Assembly (NCBI RefSeq): GCF_000003605.2
Contig: NW_003158224.1
Coordinates: 115,312 to 142,612, forward strand
Reading direction: 5' to 3'
DNA: 27,301 bases
DNA from: Saccoglossus kowalevskii
Lineage: Eukaryota > Hemichordata > Enteropneusta > Harrimaniidae
The notes under the pieces were generated by a model, which was not told the origin of the DNA, did no database searches, and worked only from the letters and a program-made list of their open reading frames with translations. Positions within the stretch are counted from its first letter, which is position 1. Each line of letters starts with the position of its first letter. The translations under genes were made by a program, and so were the position numbers. Below, piece by piece: positions 1 to 10,078 of the stretch.

Positions 1-216
1 TTTTCTGATTTTTCTCAGCTCACAAAATTCATGAAAAAGTTTCTTCATAAATAAATTTTAAATGTTCGGTCTTCTTTGTACCCAGCATAATGTACATGTA
101 CTATGGACATAACCGATAACAAAGAGAAGGCCATAAACTCGATATGCAAACGATTATGCAAATTAGTTACAGCACTAGGTATTTGGGGAGGGGGGGGACC
201 ATGTGGCCCTTTTTAA
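1..216. other. Unassigned AT-rich sequence
   Basis: No gene is seen. It contains an octamer (ATGCAAAT, 156-163) and a G-rich run just before the minisatellite. Confidence 0.5.
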
Positions 217-439
217 GTACCAGAATGTGTGACCTGTACAGCTTTACGAAAGCACCAAGTGTGCGACCTATTTGGGCCTGCAAAAAGTACCAGGATGTGT
301 GACCTGTAGGGCCCACGAAAGTACCAGCATGTGTGACCTGTAGAGCCCACGAAAGTACCAGGACGTGTGACCTGTAAAGCCCACGAAAGTACCAGGATGT
401 GTGAACTGTAGGGCCCACGAAAGTACCAGCATGTGTGAC
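217..439. repeat. 34-bp minisatellite, about 6.5 copies
   Basis: Units begin GTACCAG and end CCCACGAAA. The four copies from 285 on are nearly identical, while the first two are diverged (the second reads GCACCAAG...CTGCAAAAA). The unit length is not a multiple of three, so repeat-derived peptides appear in all three minus-strand frames. Those overlapping frames are by-products of the repeat, not genes. Each good unit carries one TGACCT, giving half-sites about 34 bp apart rather than a receptor-type direct repeat. Confidence 0.92.
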
Positions 440-555
440 AATACAACAAGTCTTTGAAAATGACACAGTCTCAATTAAGTTCTCTTTGTGCTCGTCATTA
501 AAGCAGAGAGATTGTCGCGAGCGTGTCCTTGAAACTTGAGTTCCAAGTGGTGTAT

Positions 556-1616
556 ACAACAGATTGTTTATTTACATCAAAACAGCCATCTTTGATCTGA
601 TTATGAAACACATTGATATGTATGATGTATGTGCCAAATACGAATGAAAATGGTACATAAATTGTGGAAATATAGTAGTAAGGCCAAAAAGTCAGATGGC
701 TGTCAATCCGCCATCCTTGACCAGATTTTGAAACAAATTGTCATGGACATGCATCCTAACATGTATAAAGTACATGTATGTGCCAAATTTGAATGAAAAC
801 TGACAGAGCACGTCCAAGATACCGCATAAAAAAACAAAAACAAGACGCCTGCCAGTCGACCATCCAATTGATCCAATTGCAAAATAAATCGCCATGGACA
901 TGTATCCTAACATGTATAATCTTTGTACCAAGTTTCAATGACAACTGACAAAGCATGTCCAAAATACAACATTTTCAAAAAACAAGATGGCTGCCAGTCG
1001 GCCATTTTGAATCGAATCGCTAAACCACTGCATGTGCATATGTCCCACATAAGGTACTAGGCACATGCAAAGAATGAACGAAATCGGTCCACAGGATTCT
1101 GAAATATGACGTTGGATAGACTGACGCACAGACAGACAGATACACGGACGGTCGGACGGACAGACTCAGGAACTCACGGACGGTCGGGGACATGTATCCT
1201 AACATGTATGATCTATGTACTGAATTTGAATGAAAACTGACAAAGCATGTCCAAAATACGACATTTTCAAAAAAAAGATGGCTGCCAGTCGGCCATCTTT
1301 GATCCAATTGTGAAATAAATCATCATGGACATGTATACTAACATGTATAATCTATGTACCAAGTTTGAATGAAAACTGACAAAGCATGTCCAAAATACAA
1401 CATTTTCAAAAAACAAGATGGCTGCCAGTCGGCCATTTTGAATCGAATCGCTAAACCACTGCATGTGCATATGTCCCACATAAAGTACTAGGCACATGCA
1501 AAGAATGAACGGAATCGGTCCAAGGGATTCTGAGATATGACTCCGGACACACGGGCGCACGGAGACCGAATTACAAGTCCCTGACTTCGTCCGAACGGGG
1601 ACTAAAAATGTACCAA
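556..1616 (+). mobile_element. Composite dispersed element (family A), tandem ~145-bp units with 3' hairpin
   Basis: Units of 142-149 bp start near 694, 843, 985, 1279 and 1424, with a degenerate one near 572. Each opens with GATGGCTGCCAGTCGGCCAT or a variant and continues with GGACATGTAT, AACATGTATAAT and CAAAGCATGTCC. The units at 985 and 1424 are followed by the same terminal segment (CTAAACCACTGCATGTGCAT onward), then a GACAGACGGACGG-rich stretch after the first. The second copy closes at 1576-1603 with AGTCCC and GGGGACT arms and ACTAAAAATG. The arrangement suggests two element copies joined, the first lacking its 3' hairpin. No transposase frame is visible, so it would be non-autonomous. 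Confidence 0.82.
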
Positions 1617-1679
1617 ACAGACGAAAGATTTACGAGAAATGACAAACTTAATATAAACATTCATTTACCATAGTTGCCA

Positions 1680-2221
1680 AATGAAAAAGTACAGATGTTT
1701 TTAAACACTGAATGCTCAAACTGTTGCACGAGTAGCCATGCTATTTTACGTATGGTATAAAACTCGAAAAAGCATGGGTAAGAAGTGCGATTAATGACTT
1801 TATACACGACGAACAAAATAAATACACATGGCTTCGTCTGATTGCTATCAGTGGAATGGTACAGTCGAATAAAAACAAAAGACTGAATGTATTCTTTGAC
1901 AATGTATGTTTACATCTAAATAAGTCTAAGTATGGGTTACAGATACTGACAACGAATTACCAATCTACATGAACCGAAACTGTGGTTATACATATACATA
2001 TACATATGAAACAAACTGCGACAGTTTTGCATATGACAAAAACTGGCCAATAACAAATCTACACAGAGATAATAGACCAAGTGTGGAGATTATGAAATAA
2101 ACAGACTGTCAGAACTATTTGCATGTGACCAAGAACTGAAGAAGTTTGATAAAGATGTCCATAATATTGTTCAGTCTTTACAAAATAGGAAACTACTTGA
2201 TAACAATGATGCAATTTGACT
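1680..2221 (+). pseudogene. Possible frameshifted protein-coding remnant, unidentified
   Basis: Open segments in different plus frames follow each other with little overlap. One runs from about 1738 to 1980 and includes KYTWLRLIAISGMVQ and FFDNVCLHLNK. Another lies at about 1950-2098 and includes YDKNWPITNLHRDN. A third runs from about 2101 to 2219 and includes LSELFACDQELKKFDKDV before a TGA. Changing frame near 1740, 1955 and 2097 would keep one reading, as expected for a decayed gene or transposon ORF. I do not recognise the family. In DNA this AT-rich, open runs of 40-80 codons also arise by chance, so the call rests on the orderly succession and protein-like composition of the segments. 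Confidence 0.35.
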
Positions 2222-2338
2222 AAAATAAAAATATCCGATGTTAGGATTACATGTGTTTACATGTGGGCATGCTAAATGAGATATGGTATTATGCATTCAT
2301 TACCATAGCAACTGTTTCATCTGTGCATATAACCAGCA

Positions 2339-2478
2339 TGCTGTAAAAAATACTTAATTTTAGCATGAATTAATTTTCGCTGAAAAGACTTTTTGGGTGT
2401 TTTGTATGGATTTTATTTTCACTGAATTATTCATTCAGCAAAAATTAATTCCAAGCGAAAATTAAGTATTTCACAGCA
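2339..2478. mobile_element. MITE with ~45-bp terminal inverted repeats
   Basis: The left arm (2339-2384) begins TGCTGTAAAAAATACTTAAT and the right arm (2434-2478) is its imperfect reverse complement, ending AAGTATTTCACAGCA. Both arms contain TTAATTTTCGC or a close variant. The loop is about 49 bp and there is no coding capacity. Related sequence lies at 5444-5476 (half an element) and 20810-20952. The pattern CTGTAAAATACTTAATTTTCGC is one I associate with common invertebrate foldback repeats. The superfamily is not assigned because no clear target duplication was found. Confidence 0.8.
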
Positions 2479-2489
2479 CAAGAAAAGTC

Positions 2490-2814
2490 TTATTTTTTAA
2501 CGTTGCGTGTTCTCAGTTTGCTATACAAATCTTTGGAACATGTGATCTGTTTTAACTATCGTTTTTTAGTTTTTTATTTATTCTGAGATTTATTTTCAAT
2601 AATCAAGGTAATCTCCAGAGTTTTAGACAGTTCACATTGACCATGATGCACTGCAACATCTGTCAACACTCTTCAATGTCATTTCATTAATATAGCAACA
2701 TTATCCTAGCAACATCATAGTTACAGCATACCCCCCCCCCCTCCCCAGTCAAAATATTGTCTCAAAATTGTTTAATATTTTATGTATTTTTCAATAACTT
2801 TGTTCATTTTAAAC
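2490..2814. other. Unassigned AT-rich sequence
   Basis: No coding signal is seen. A C-rich homopolymer stretch lies near 2731-2746. Confidence 0.5.
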
Positions 2815-2823
2815 CAACTAGAT

Positions 2824-3279
2824 GTTAACCGGTCTCTGGTAGCATAGTGGTTGTCGCATCAGACTCATGATCGGTAGACCCGAGTTCAAATCCTACCTTA
2901 GGCTGAACATCAGAGGGTCAACCCCTATCCTGGGTGAGTGTGCCACACAGACTCAATGGAAAGGCCAATTCCACTGGTCGAGATTCATTCACTAACGAAT
3001 GCAACTTTTGGGGAAAGTTAAGGTCCGCAGGTGCTTGTGTTCGACCGGGCCTGGTTGATGCCAGGATAGCGCGTTAAAATTGCCATTTGATAGGGAGATG
3101 GCCACACAGCCCTGTCATGTAGTCCCAAACAGGAAATGACTTCTGTGGCAAAATGCACTATGTGTCAGCACTAGCACTTTACAAAAAAAAAAAAAGTCAG
3201 GAGAGACAACGGTGACATTCACTGTCAGGAACTGACGCCTGGCACAAAAACATTATAACAAAAACAAAAAAAACAACAA
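2824..3279 (+). mobile_element. tRNA-derived SINE with target-site duplication
   Basis: The element is flanked by CAACTAGAT at 2815-2823 and 3280-3288, a clear 9-bp duplication. The head is tRNA-like, with an A-box TGGTAGCATAGTGG (2837-2850) and a B-box GAGTTCAAATCC (2882-2893). The anticodon arm AGACTCATGATC resembles a CAT-anticodon (Met-like) tRNA. The body of about 300 bp is unrelated to tRNA and has a first A-rich run near 3182-3195 and a final tail of A with C interruptions. It would be made by RNA polymerase III and mobilised by a partner LINE (family knowledge). The intact duplication suggests a fairly recent insertion. Confidence 0.9.
2837..2893 (+). promoter_or_regulatory. Pol III internal promoter (A and B boxes) of the SINE
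   Basis: The A-box at 2837-2850 and the B-box at 2882-2893 are spaced as in a tRNA gene and match their consensus well. They lie inside the SINE head. Confidence 0.8.
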
Positions 3280-3304
3280 CAACTAGATTCCATTTGATCA
3301 AAAT

Positions 3305-3420
3305 TCAATCTAGCAAACGATGACACTTGGTAAAACTGATATAAACCAAACAATCTAGCAAATGATGACAAACCAAATGATCTAGTAAATGGCGAAGGGT
3401 AGAATCGATATAAAACACTA
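3305..3420. repeat. Short irregular repeat cluster (ATCTAGCAAAYGATGACA)
   Basis: ATCTAGCAAACGATGACA recurs with one change about 44 bp later, and a weaker copy (GATCTAGTAAATGGCGAA) follows. The phrase GATATAAA recurs too. The minus-strand frame here is repetitive (HLLD-like runs) and is not taken as a gene. Confidence 0.6.
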
Positions 3421-3535
3421 AACTGAACGATACTAAACAGTGATCAGACAGATCGTTTGTTTTAACAGGTTTCACTATGCATTCAGGTGTAATCAATAAA
3501 TATACAATTATTTTTAAATGTACAATATTTTATTT

Positions 3536-3680
3536 TTAAACAAAATGGCTACCAATCTGAGATCTAATCTTGCAACAATGGGCTAGAATTGCATATGCTG
3601 CATGATTTCGAGTCTTATCTCTACACAAACCAAATCAGTCTACGTGCGTGTACAAGTGACCGAATCACATCAAACTGTAG
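3536..3680 (+). mobile_element. Degenerate fragment of family A repeat
   Basis: Begins AAACAAAATGGCTACCAATC, matching the start of the family A unit, and decays within about 140 bp. No 3' hairpin is seen. Confidence 0.5.
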
Positions 3681-3689
3681 CACCCATAA

Positions 3690-4340
3690 GTTCTCATTCT
3701 GAGCGTATCTAACCTGGGCTAAATACATTGAGTAAAATAAGACGTCAAGAGATAATTAAAAAAAACTGTTGAAAACCGAAACTTATCAATTTAGAACTAC
3801 AGAAAGATACTACTTTCCAGAGTTGGTCGTCATCGTTGACGAAAATGTTAAATCCCTTACAAACCGACTTGTTTTTGTTTTATAAGCTTCTTAAAGTAAA
3901 TTCCACCATGAGAACCAGCATCAATGAAATGTTTACTCTTATGCAGTTTCTGCTACTTATGTTAGTGTTTTGACAAACACTAGCGCAAACTCATGAACAA
4001 ATTGTGATTAAAATGTCTTCGCATGAGTGGTATAAGATCATTATTTCTTGGAAGAAGAATAAAAAGGAAAGCTATAATCAAAGGCAATAAAGCACAACAT
4101 AAGGTACAATGTAGCAGAAAGTGACCATGAACTAATTTCCAAAACTGATAATCCGAACACAGCAGGCATGAAAGACAGAAATAACCTTGAACTTGATATG
4201 AACTGATGATGCTGCTGTTCATTTTCTAAGCCGAAACAACCACCTGCAAAAAGTTTGTGGCTTATAGACACAAAATATTTGAAACATACTTGAGCAGGGA
4301 AAGTTGCGCGTGCCGAATAGAGACACGATAATATTAAACT
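3690..4340. other. Unassigned sequence
   Basis: Overlapping minus-strand frames exist but show no recognisable protein feature. A short minus-strand frame around 3800-3860 reads NIFVNDDDQLWK, but it lacks a pyrimidine tract before its acceptor, so no exon is called. Confidence 0.4.
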
Positions 4341-4349
4341 TGGTCTTAC

Positions 4350-4435
4350 CTGCGAAGTTCTCCATATTTGACCATGTGTGCGGAATAGCAACGTTGCTAG
4401 AGATGTTGTCGTTTTCTACATATGAAGGTAATCTT
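4350..4435 (-). CDS. Possible exon of an unidentified minus-strand gene
   Basis: On the minus strand an open segment including YVENDNISSNVAIPHTW ends at a perfect donor CAG|GTAAGACC (the intron begins at 4349 going down). The upstream boundary is placed at an AG (ACACACAG) with a weak pyrimidine tract, so the start is uncertain. It could instead be a first exon using the ATG in NMENFAG. Reading phase would be 2 in and 1 out. A perfect donor octamer is expected about once by chance in a window this size, so the splice site alone is not decisive. No family is recognised and the partner exons are not located. Confidence 0.28.
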
Positions 4436-4483
4436 CTGTGTGTACTTGGACTTTGGACGGGTACACACCACCCACAATGCTTG

Positions 4484-4502
4484 TCAATAAAAAAAAAAAA
4501 AA
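4484..4502 (+). repeat. AATAAA followed by a poly-A run
   Basis: CAATAAAAAAAAAAAAAAA may be a retroposed 3' end. No SINE head or LINE frame was seen upstream. Confidence 0.3.
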
Positions 4503-4699
4503 ACCTGACCAGAACTAGTATTTGAACTTCAGCTTTAGTAGGCACGAGTCAGGCGGTGCCCGTACCGTCAAGAGTACGTACTTTATATTATACCTGTAAT
4601 CAATCATAACAAGAGTACGTCAGTTTAACTTTATCAACATGATTCGTCGCAAGAATTATCCACATAATGTAGGAGTGTTACACTATTTTTTTACCAATA

Positions 4700-5316
4700 T
4701 TAAAATCTCTCACTAGATAGAGAAACCCAACACGGCATCCAATAACAGATGTGTAATGACGCAATTTTTTTTTCTTTTGAAAGTGGATATGTCTGATTTT
4801 TAATAACGAAATGACGTAAATATAAACCTTTTTGGCTTGTGTCTAAAGAACTTTCGTATATTTCAAGCTTTTTATTGTTTTCCAGAAGGTTTTCTAGGTA
4901 GCTTGATTCATGAACATGAAGGTAATATGGATAACGGATAAAGGAAGACCAATCATTCTGGAACCCAGAAGTGAAAATAGTCGCAAAATCTGGTTTTGAA
5001 ACAAATAGGAGTAAATACTTGAGAAAAGGAAATATATTGTTGTTTTTTGAATGTTCAGGAAATGAGGATGAAACGCCAGACCTATATATCAATAAATTTG
5101 AACTGCCAAAAATATTAATTGCTTAAAACGAATGAAATTTTTAGAATTCAATGAAATTTTGTTGAATTTTCCCATGATTGTAGCAGATATATTTGTGTAT
5201 TTGTTGAATGCAAAGAAAACAAACCGGGGTAGTAGAATCAGCTTTTGAATTATAAACATCCATTGTAGGCATTGTGACCAAATCTCAATTCCAAATCCCA
5301 TAGTAGTGCTGAGCAC
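4700..5316 (-). other. Two adjoining minus-strand open frames, probably non-coding
   Basis: A 75-codon frame (5316-5089) and a 130-codon frame (5092-4700) overlap by four bases, with stop and next start in TTGATA. Neither begins with ATG, and both are rich in F, K, N, I and Y as random AT-rich DNA would be. By a rough estimate, one 130-codon open run is not surprising in 27 kb at this composition. No domain is recognised. An old decayed coding region remains possible. Confidence 0.3.
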
Positions 5317-5326
5317 ATTGTCACTG

Positions 5327-5340
5327 TTTCCATGGAAACA
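5327..5340. promoter_or_regulatory. X-box-like palindrome GTTTCCATGGAAAC
   Basis: A perfect 14-bp palindrome matching the RFX-type X-box GTTNCCATGGNAAC. An identical copy is at 19296-19309 and a variant at 20120-20133. RFX factors bind such sites, notably near ciliary genes (family knowledge). No nearby promoter is established here. Confidence 0.5.
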
Positions 5341-5443
5341 AGTCAGGTACCCTCTCTATTTATTTGCTCTTTTTCAATTATTTGAAAGAATCTTTCACAC
5401 AGTAACTGGAGTATTTGTGTTTCTTTTAAATTTCTTTTAAACG

Positions 5444-5476
5444 AAAATAGCGAAAATAAATTCCAAGCGAAAAAAA
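5444..5476. mobile_element. Truncated half of the 2339-2478 MITE family
   Basis: Contains AAATAGCGAAAATAAATTCCAAGCGAAA, matching the right arm of the full element (AATTAATTCCAAGCGAAAAT). The outer end runs into poly-A and there is no opposite arm. It abuts the gene-like fragment at 5490. Confidence 0.6.
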
Positions 5477-5489
5477 AAAAGTTGATCAA

Positions 5490-5751
5490 CAACGAAGTTC
5501 TGCTGGTTCTATCTGGAACATAAAGAACATCTGGGCAATATCAAATCTCCACCAGAAGACAAGATGAAGTGAAGTTTGTTTTAGTTGATGTACCCAAGGT
5601 TGGACTGATAGAAACAGAACTATTAATCATGGCATATCTAAACAATTATTGGACAGTGAACATGGAAATGGAACAGAAGACAAACAAACACAAAATACAG
5701 GCCATTCTGGGATATTCAATTACTAGACAGGGGTGCGCAGGGTTGAAATGA
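5490..5751 (+). pseudogene. Gene-like fragment sharing a KSPP block with 12546-12576
   Basis: One frame reads FYLEHKEHLGNIKSPPEDK before a stop at 5569-5571. The next frame then stays open from 5557 to 5749, with EVKFVLVDVPKVGLIE near its start. The 31 bases at 5525-5555 match 12546-12576 at 26 positions. The peptides read EHLGNIKSPP and EHLSDIKSPP, and two of the five differences are silent. The frame break suggests decay, or an exon ending near ATGAA|GTGAAG. The family is not recognised. Upstream, the sequence is truncated by a MITE remnant. Confidence 0.35.
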
Positions 5752-5809
5752 GGGGATCAGTTTTGATGAAGTACAATGTAAAAGTGTTTTGTTTTGATGT
5801 TAATTCCAG

Positions 5810-5995
5810 TCACCACAGATAAGATTGTTCACTCATATTGGCCAACAATCCATTAAGTCGCAGAATATGTTCAATCACAACGAAATACAGAGTACCATCA
5901 CTAGTTCCCTCTCATCTTACTTGTCAGTAACCAAACACACATCATTTCCCATGACAGCTGTTTGTTTTAACATTCCACAATTTTTTAACATGAAG
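5810..5995 (+). CDS. Possible internal exon of an unidentified plus-strand gene
   Basis: A pyrimidine-rich tract (TGTTTTGTTTTGATG...) leads to TTCCAG, followed by 186 open bases (62 codons) and a donor AAG|GTATGC. Phase is 0 at both ends, and an in-frame TAA lies just upstream in the presumed intron. The peptide includes TSSLSSYLSVTKHTSFPM and ends near IPQFFNMK. There are no transmembrane or catalytic motifs. About 1-2% of 62-codon stretches in DNA this AT-rich stay open, so both splice sites are needed to make the case. The gene is not recognised. Phase is compatible with the candidate at 10214-10344. Confidence 0.4.
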
Positions 5996-6063
5996 GTATG
6001 CAAACCAAAACCCTAATTATTACAGCATACAAGAGTAAGATTAATCACATCTTTGACATCTGT

Positions 6064-6079
6064 CGTGGGGGGGGGGGGT
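6064..6079. repeat. G homopolymer run
   Basis: An uninterrupted run of G inside AT-rich sequence. Its length is likely to be imprecise in the assembly. Confidence 0.8.
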
Positions 6080-6203
6080 TCAAAATTAGCTTGGGACATA
6101 TTGTCCAAATTTGTAACAAGTGTCATGGGAAATTTACTACATATTTAGTATCGAACAGAAAATTTAACAGGAAATAATTTGTTTGAACAAAATTTGAATT
6201 TGA

Positions 6204-6325
6204 CAGCAAATTACTGATGTCTGGAGATTCACTGTCCCTCTACTATACGCAATCTGAAAAAACCCAGCAAATTACTGATGTCTGGAGATTCACTGTCCCT
6301 CTACTATACGCCATCTGAAAAAACC
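6204..6325. repeat. 61-bp perfect-period tandem duplication
   Basis: Two head-to-tail copies (6204-6264 and 6265-6325) begin CAGCAAATTACTGATGTCTG. They differ by one base, CGCAATC against CGCCATC. Near-identity means the duplication is recent or an assembly artefact. In one frame each copy reads QITDVWRFTVPLLYAI then stop, preceded by an AG, and the single difference is silent. That may be chance. Confidence 0.9.
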
Positions 6326-6403
6326 AACAGTGGCAAAGTTGTTGTTGTGTTTACAATTATCTCTGAATTGTCTTTTGCTCATTACTGAAAATTAATAAAT
6401 ACA

Positions 6404-6600
6404 TTGGCTGTCTATGCACTGGTAAACATTGACATAAAGTTTCCTGGATGGGTTTGCTACCCGCCAGACAGCACGTATCCCACTGAAGCCCACATACATA
6501 TACCTGTTTGTTCACTAGGTCAAAGTTCATGTGTTAACACATCATTTTCATTCATTTTTTTTCATTTCTATCTTAATTTTGAAGCGAATTTTTAGTTGAC
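6404..6600. other. Weak plus-strand open frame, not called as a gene
   Basis: An open run includes FPGWVCYPPDSTYPTEAH and has higher GC than its surroundings, but lacks a convincing acceptor and donor. It overlaps the DR1-like site at 6517. Confidence 0.3.
6517..6529 (+). promoter_or_regulatory. DR1-type nuclear receptor site AGGTCAAAGTTCA
   Basis: Two half-sites, AGGTCA and AGTTCA, are separated by one base. This matches the HNF4/RXR-type DR1 pattern, including the CAAAGTTCA core favoured by HNF4 (family knowledge). No occupancy evidence exists. Confidence 0.4.
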
Positions 6601-7550
6601 TACATGTCTGGATTAATATCATTCCATATTTATTGTATTCTGTTTATTTCATCCACCATAACTGATGGAAAACTGAACTAGTCTTTTCACTGCATCTTCA
6701 ATTATTAATTTTTACCAAATATTTTTTACAGTTTTTGAATTGTATCTACCAGGAACTAAAATTCATGTATATACACGTATATAAAAAAGCCCCCCCCCCC
6801 ATTTTAAATGGTCCACCCCTCACATGCAATTGAATAAATTTACATTACTCATAAAATACAGGTACCAGGGATGATAGTACTTATATTTAATACTGGATGA
6901 TGGCCAGCTTCAGCATTTTTTAGTTCAAACATACAACTCTCGCTTATCGGTTACACCTGTTCCAGTCGAAATTTGAAACACAATTTTTGAGCAAAAAGAC
7001 AAAACTTGATATTGCTTTCATATTTATCTGATCAAATTGTTTCGGAACTTGCAAAAAAAAAATACTTTGTTGGTTGCTTAGAAGGAATCGATGGCAAGGG
7101 ATCAAAAAAGATCACAGAATATGTCAGATTACGAAAACACCTGATTAATCATGCAACTTGCTGGGGATTTTACTTAACCGATAATAGGGTACTTTTAAAA
7201 TAGCATTCTGCTCTGTGAAATGTTAAGTGCCATAAACATGACATGGATATAGCAGGGCCTATAATCCAAGCATATTTCTAATCAACAACCAACTCGTCCT
7301 ATGGGGGTTCATATCTTAGGATATGTTCAGAAATCAGAAAGTAAAATCCCTGAAAACTTTTGAGAAGTGCTATACTAAAATTTGCTTGATGCAAACATGA
7401 ACTAACATTTTGTCAGTGGTATTTTTAACAACAATTATAAAGTTTGTCCATGCATACGAATTATTTCATGAAATATGAAACCAAAATAACTGTTGTTTTT
7501 TTAACGATGGCATACAATTCATAAATATTTGTCAACACTTACTGTTATTT
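6600..7550. other. Unassigned AT-rich sequence with one weak exon-like frame
   Basis: A C homopolymer lies near 6791-6800. A plus frame at 7069-7189 follows an acceptor-like TTGGTTGCTTAG and reads GIDGKGSKKITEYVRLRKHL, ending before AGG|GTACTT. The donor is poor and its phase fits no neighbour, so it is only noted. Confidence 0.35.
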
Positions 7551-7552
7551 AC

Positions 7553-7738
7553 TACTTTGCTGCCGTTTTAATAGCAAGTGCTTGTGCGCTAATCAGACTC
7601 CCATAACTAATACATGTTTGGAAGCAGACTGTACTCAGATTTACATTGTAGAGTAAACAGTCGTCTACGGTAATTGAACCCAGAACCTCCCTGGTGCTTT
7701 TAGGCAAACATGGTAACCACTGTACCATCGACCAGGTC
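7553..7738 (-). mobile_element. tRNA-like SINE on the minus strand
   Basis: Read on the minus strand, the head carries an A-box-like TGGTACAGTGGTTA (7713-7726) and a B-box GGGTTCAATTACC (7669-7681), with tRNA-like spacing. The downstream body of about 100 bp is not tRNA-like and fades near 7555. TTGTCAA occurs at both sides (7529-7535 and 7752-7758) and might be a target duplication, but seven AT-rich bases prove little. A functional tRNA is unlikely because the stems do not pair. It is distinct from the 2824-3279 SINE. Confidence 0.65.
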
Positions 7739-7769
7739 AACTTTTCCAAGGTTGTCAATATCATCGCCA

Positions 7770-9480
7770 CTGACTCACATTTGAATCTGGTACATTTACA
7801 ACAGTTATTCACTACAGTAACAATGTTTACTGATTGTTTTTAAAAACAAGAAATATTACGAGGTCTAAGTTTTTTGCAACATTGGGTACCCCCATGTACT
7901 TATTTTACAGTCATTCTACAAATTATTCGGACATACACATACGTACGCTTTGTTGACAATCACTGAATCCCACACACTACACTATAAACCGAACGGTGTT
8001 GTAAAGTCCAGAACAAAACAAAACAAAACAAAACAAACCAAACTCAAAGTATTCCATAAAGTTGCAAGCCATCTTTAATACTAAACGTCTATGGTTTTCA
8101 CGGTTAGGCACTATGTATAGGGGAGGGGGTACAGTGGCCGCAATTACAGCAATAACATATAAATCATATGACAAATGGGATATGGTTCAGATTTGATCTT
8201 GCAAATAAAAATGAAAATAAGCAAGTCAATTTTTCTGTATTTTTAACTTTTATAGCCAAAATGAAATTTGTTATGGTACCAAATAAGCGGAAAAAATTTA
8301 TGGATGATTAATATTCATTTTCTAGCTCTTAAAAATCTGAAAAAAAACGTTAATTTGGGTCATGGATTAAAATATGGATAAACAACATCTCATGCACATT
8401 ACCTTTAACAATTCACTGAGCACATTCAGTCACACCAACAATCTTAGCAAAGATGTAAAGTAAAATAATGAAACTAATCTACCGTACTAGTAGCATATTA
8501 TGAAATCTAAACTTCAAATTTCAAGGCCTGAATGTTCACAACGTGAAATATATTTATAGCGTTATGCAGCAAGATCATGATAGAAATAGGATCCTCAGGG
8601 TATCATGTGAAAAATTACCAGGAAGAGAGAAGAAACTTGACGCTAATAACGATGACCTATATAAAAATACTGAGAACAAAGATAGGAAATTCATTTCATT
8701 CATAATCATCAAAAATTAAATTAAATTGGGAAAACCACAAACATTTTGATGACCAGAGACCAAATTGGATAAAATAAACCGGTTTGAGGCATTAAATAGG
8801 AAATTCCATTTTGTATTGAATGAGACGATTAAAAGTATGTCACTTGTGATATAGTGAACTACAGTACACTTCAGGGGGTGAGAGTGGGGGGTTGCTAGCA
8901 TTCCTGTCAATTGTAAAAAAAACACTTCTCTATCAAAACAAATGCCAGAGGATTAAGCCCCCTGGTTGTCATGGTTTTAAAAAGAATGTGGTGAAAACCA
9001 CAACGTTAAATCACGTCAAGCGAGATACATGTTTAGGGTTTACTGTTTATAAATACAGCTAAATGAATTTAAGATTATTACAGATCGTGATAAAGACGGG
9101 GGAAAATAACACACAAACAATTGAGAATCAATCCCTATTAGTAATCCAAACACAGCAATCACACATGTCACGGTTAGAATGACCTTTACAAAGACAGGAA
9201 AAAGGGTCCTACCTTGCTTCAGAGTTTAAAATCCACAACAATTAGACAAGTAACAACCCTCTAACTACTCACCAATTCACCAAACTTGGCAACAGGCACA
9301 GGAATTTGAGACTGAAAATTGGGACTGTGACAGATATCAACTCAAGGTTTGGCAATCACTATCTGTGAATCAGATTCAAACCACGTTGATTTAGTACACT
9401 ACAGAACTTTGTTCATGGTGACCTATGCAACGGTGGCCATTTTGAAATAATTTGCATAGTACATGTAAACATATAAGGAC
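7770..9480. other. Long unassigned AT-rich stretch
   Basis: No supported gene is seen. Contents include an AAAAC microsatellite (8012-8043), a TATAGGGGAGGGGG 14-mer (8116-8129, repeated at 10105-10118) and an octamer at 9450-9457. Confidence 0.5.
8012..8043. repeat. AAAAC microsatellite
   Basis: About six units of ACAAA/AAAAC, the last slightly altered. Confidence 0.9.
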
Positions 9481-9492
9481 AGGAAGAGTGAG

Positions 9493-9508
9493 TGACCTTA
9501 GCTGACCT
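9493..9508 (-). promoter_or_regulatory. Perfect DR4 nuclear receptor element
   Basis: The plus strand reads TGACCTTAGCTGACCT, so the minus strand is two AGGTCA half-sites separated by four bases. This is the ideal DR4, bound by RXR with TR, LXR or CAR-type partners in animals (family knowledge). An ATTTGCAT octamer lies 25 bp downstream. A second perfect DR4 lies at 10079-10094 in the same orientation. Confidence 0.55.
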
Positions 9509-10078
9509 TACTACACAGTGATCATGTGATTAATTTGCATACTGAAAAGTCAACAAATGTCAAGTAGGAAAGGGTCAATTTCTCTATACATCTTGTAAAA
9601 GTAGATCATTTATGTTTTTAATTTTATTTATAGTTTTATCGCATGAATGCATCAATAATTTTCCTTTTTAATTTAAGTTAATTATTACTTATATTTTAAT
9701 TAGCTTGAATTAAATTTGTTGACATCTTCATCACAAATCATGTTTGTTTGTGGTGTTTTGCATTAGCAATAGATATCAACGTCAAATTTGAGACAAGGAC
9801 AATCGTTTTGATGAACGTTTTCTCCTGTCTATGTATTGATCATTTTCTATCTAGCGCTTTTATTCAGAAAATCCATTTCATGTAGTGGATTTGTTGAAAG
9901 TCAATAATTTGCTTTTAAAAAGACCTACCAAGCTTAGAAACAAATCCTGAAAGGAACTTGCTTCAGCTTTTATTTACATATCACATGCCCCTCGAGCTGA
10001 CAACATCCAATTCATCAAACCCAACCCAGGCATAATGAAAACCAGAATTCCTTCTATATCTACTTCAAACTAATCACC

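Noticed and set aside
167-559. Overlapping minus-strand frames rich in GTF and HTSWYF repeats
   Set aside because: They are translations of the 34-bp minisatellite, which opens several frames by repetition; the unit length does not keep one frame.
692-1560. Several minus-strand frames with ENVVFWTCFVS
   Set aside because: They lie within family A units and recur with each copy. They are repeat shadows with no transposase features.
7660-7736. Genuine tRNA gene on the minus strand
   Set aside because: A- and B-box-like sequences are present, but the acceptor and other stems do not pair. A SINE head explains it better.
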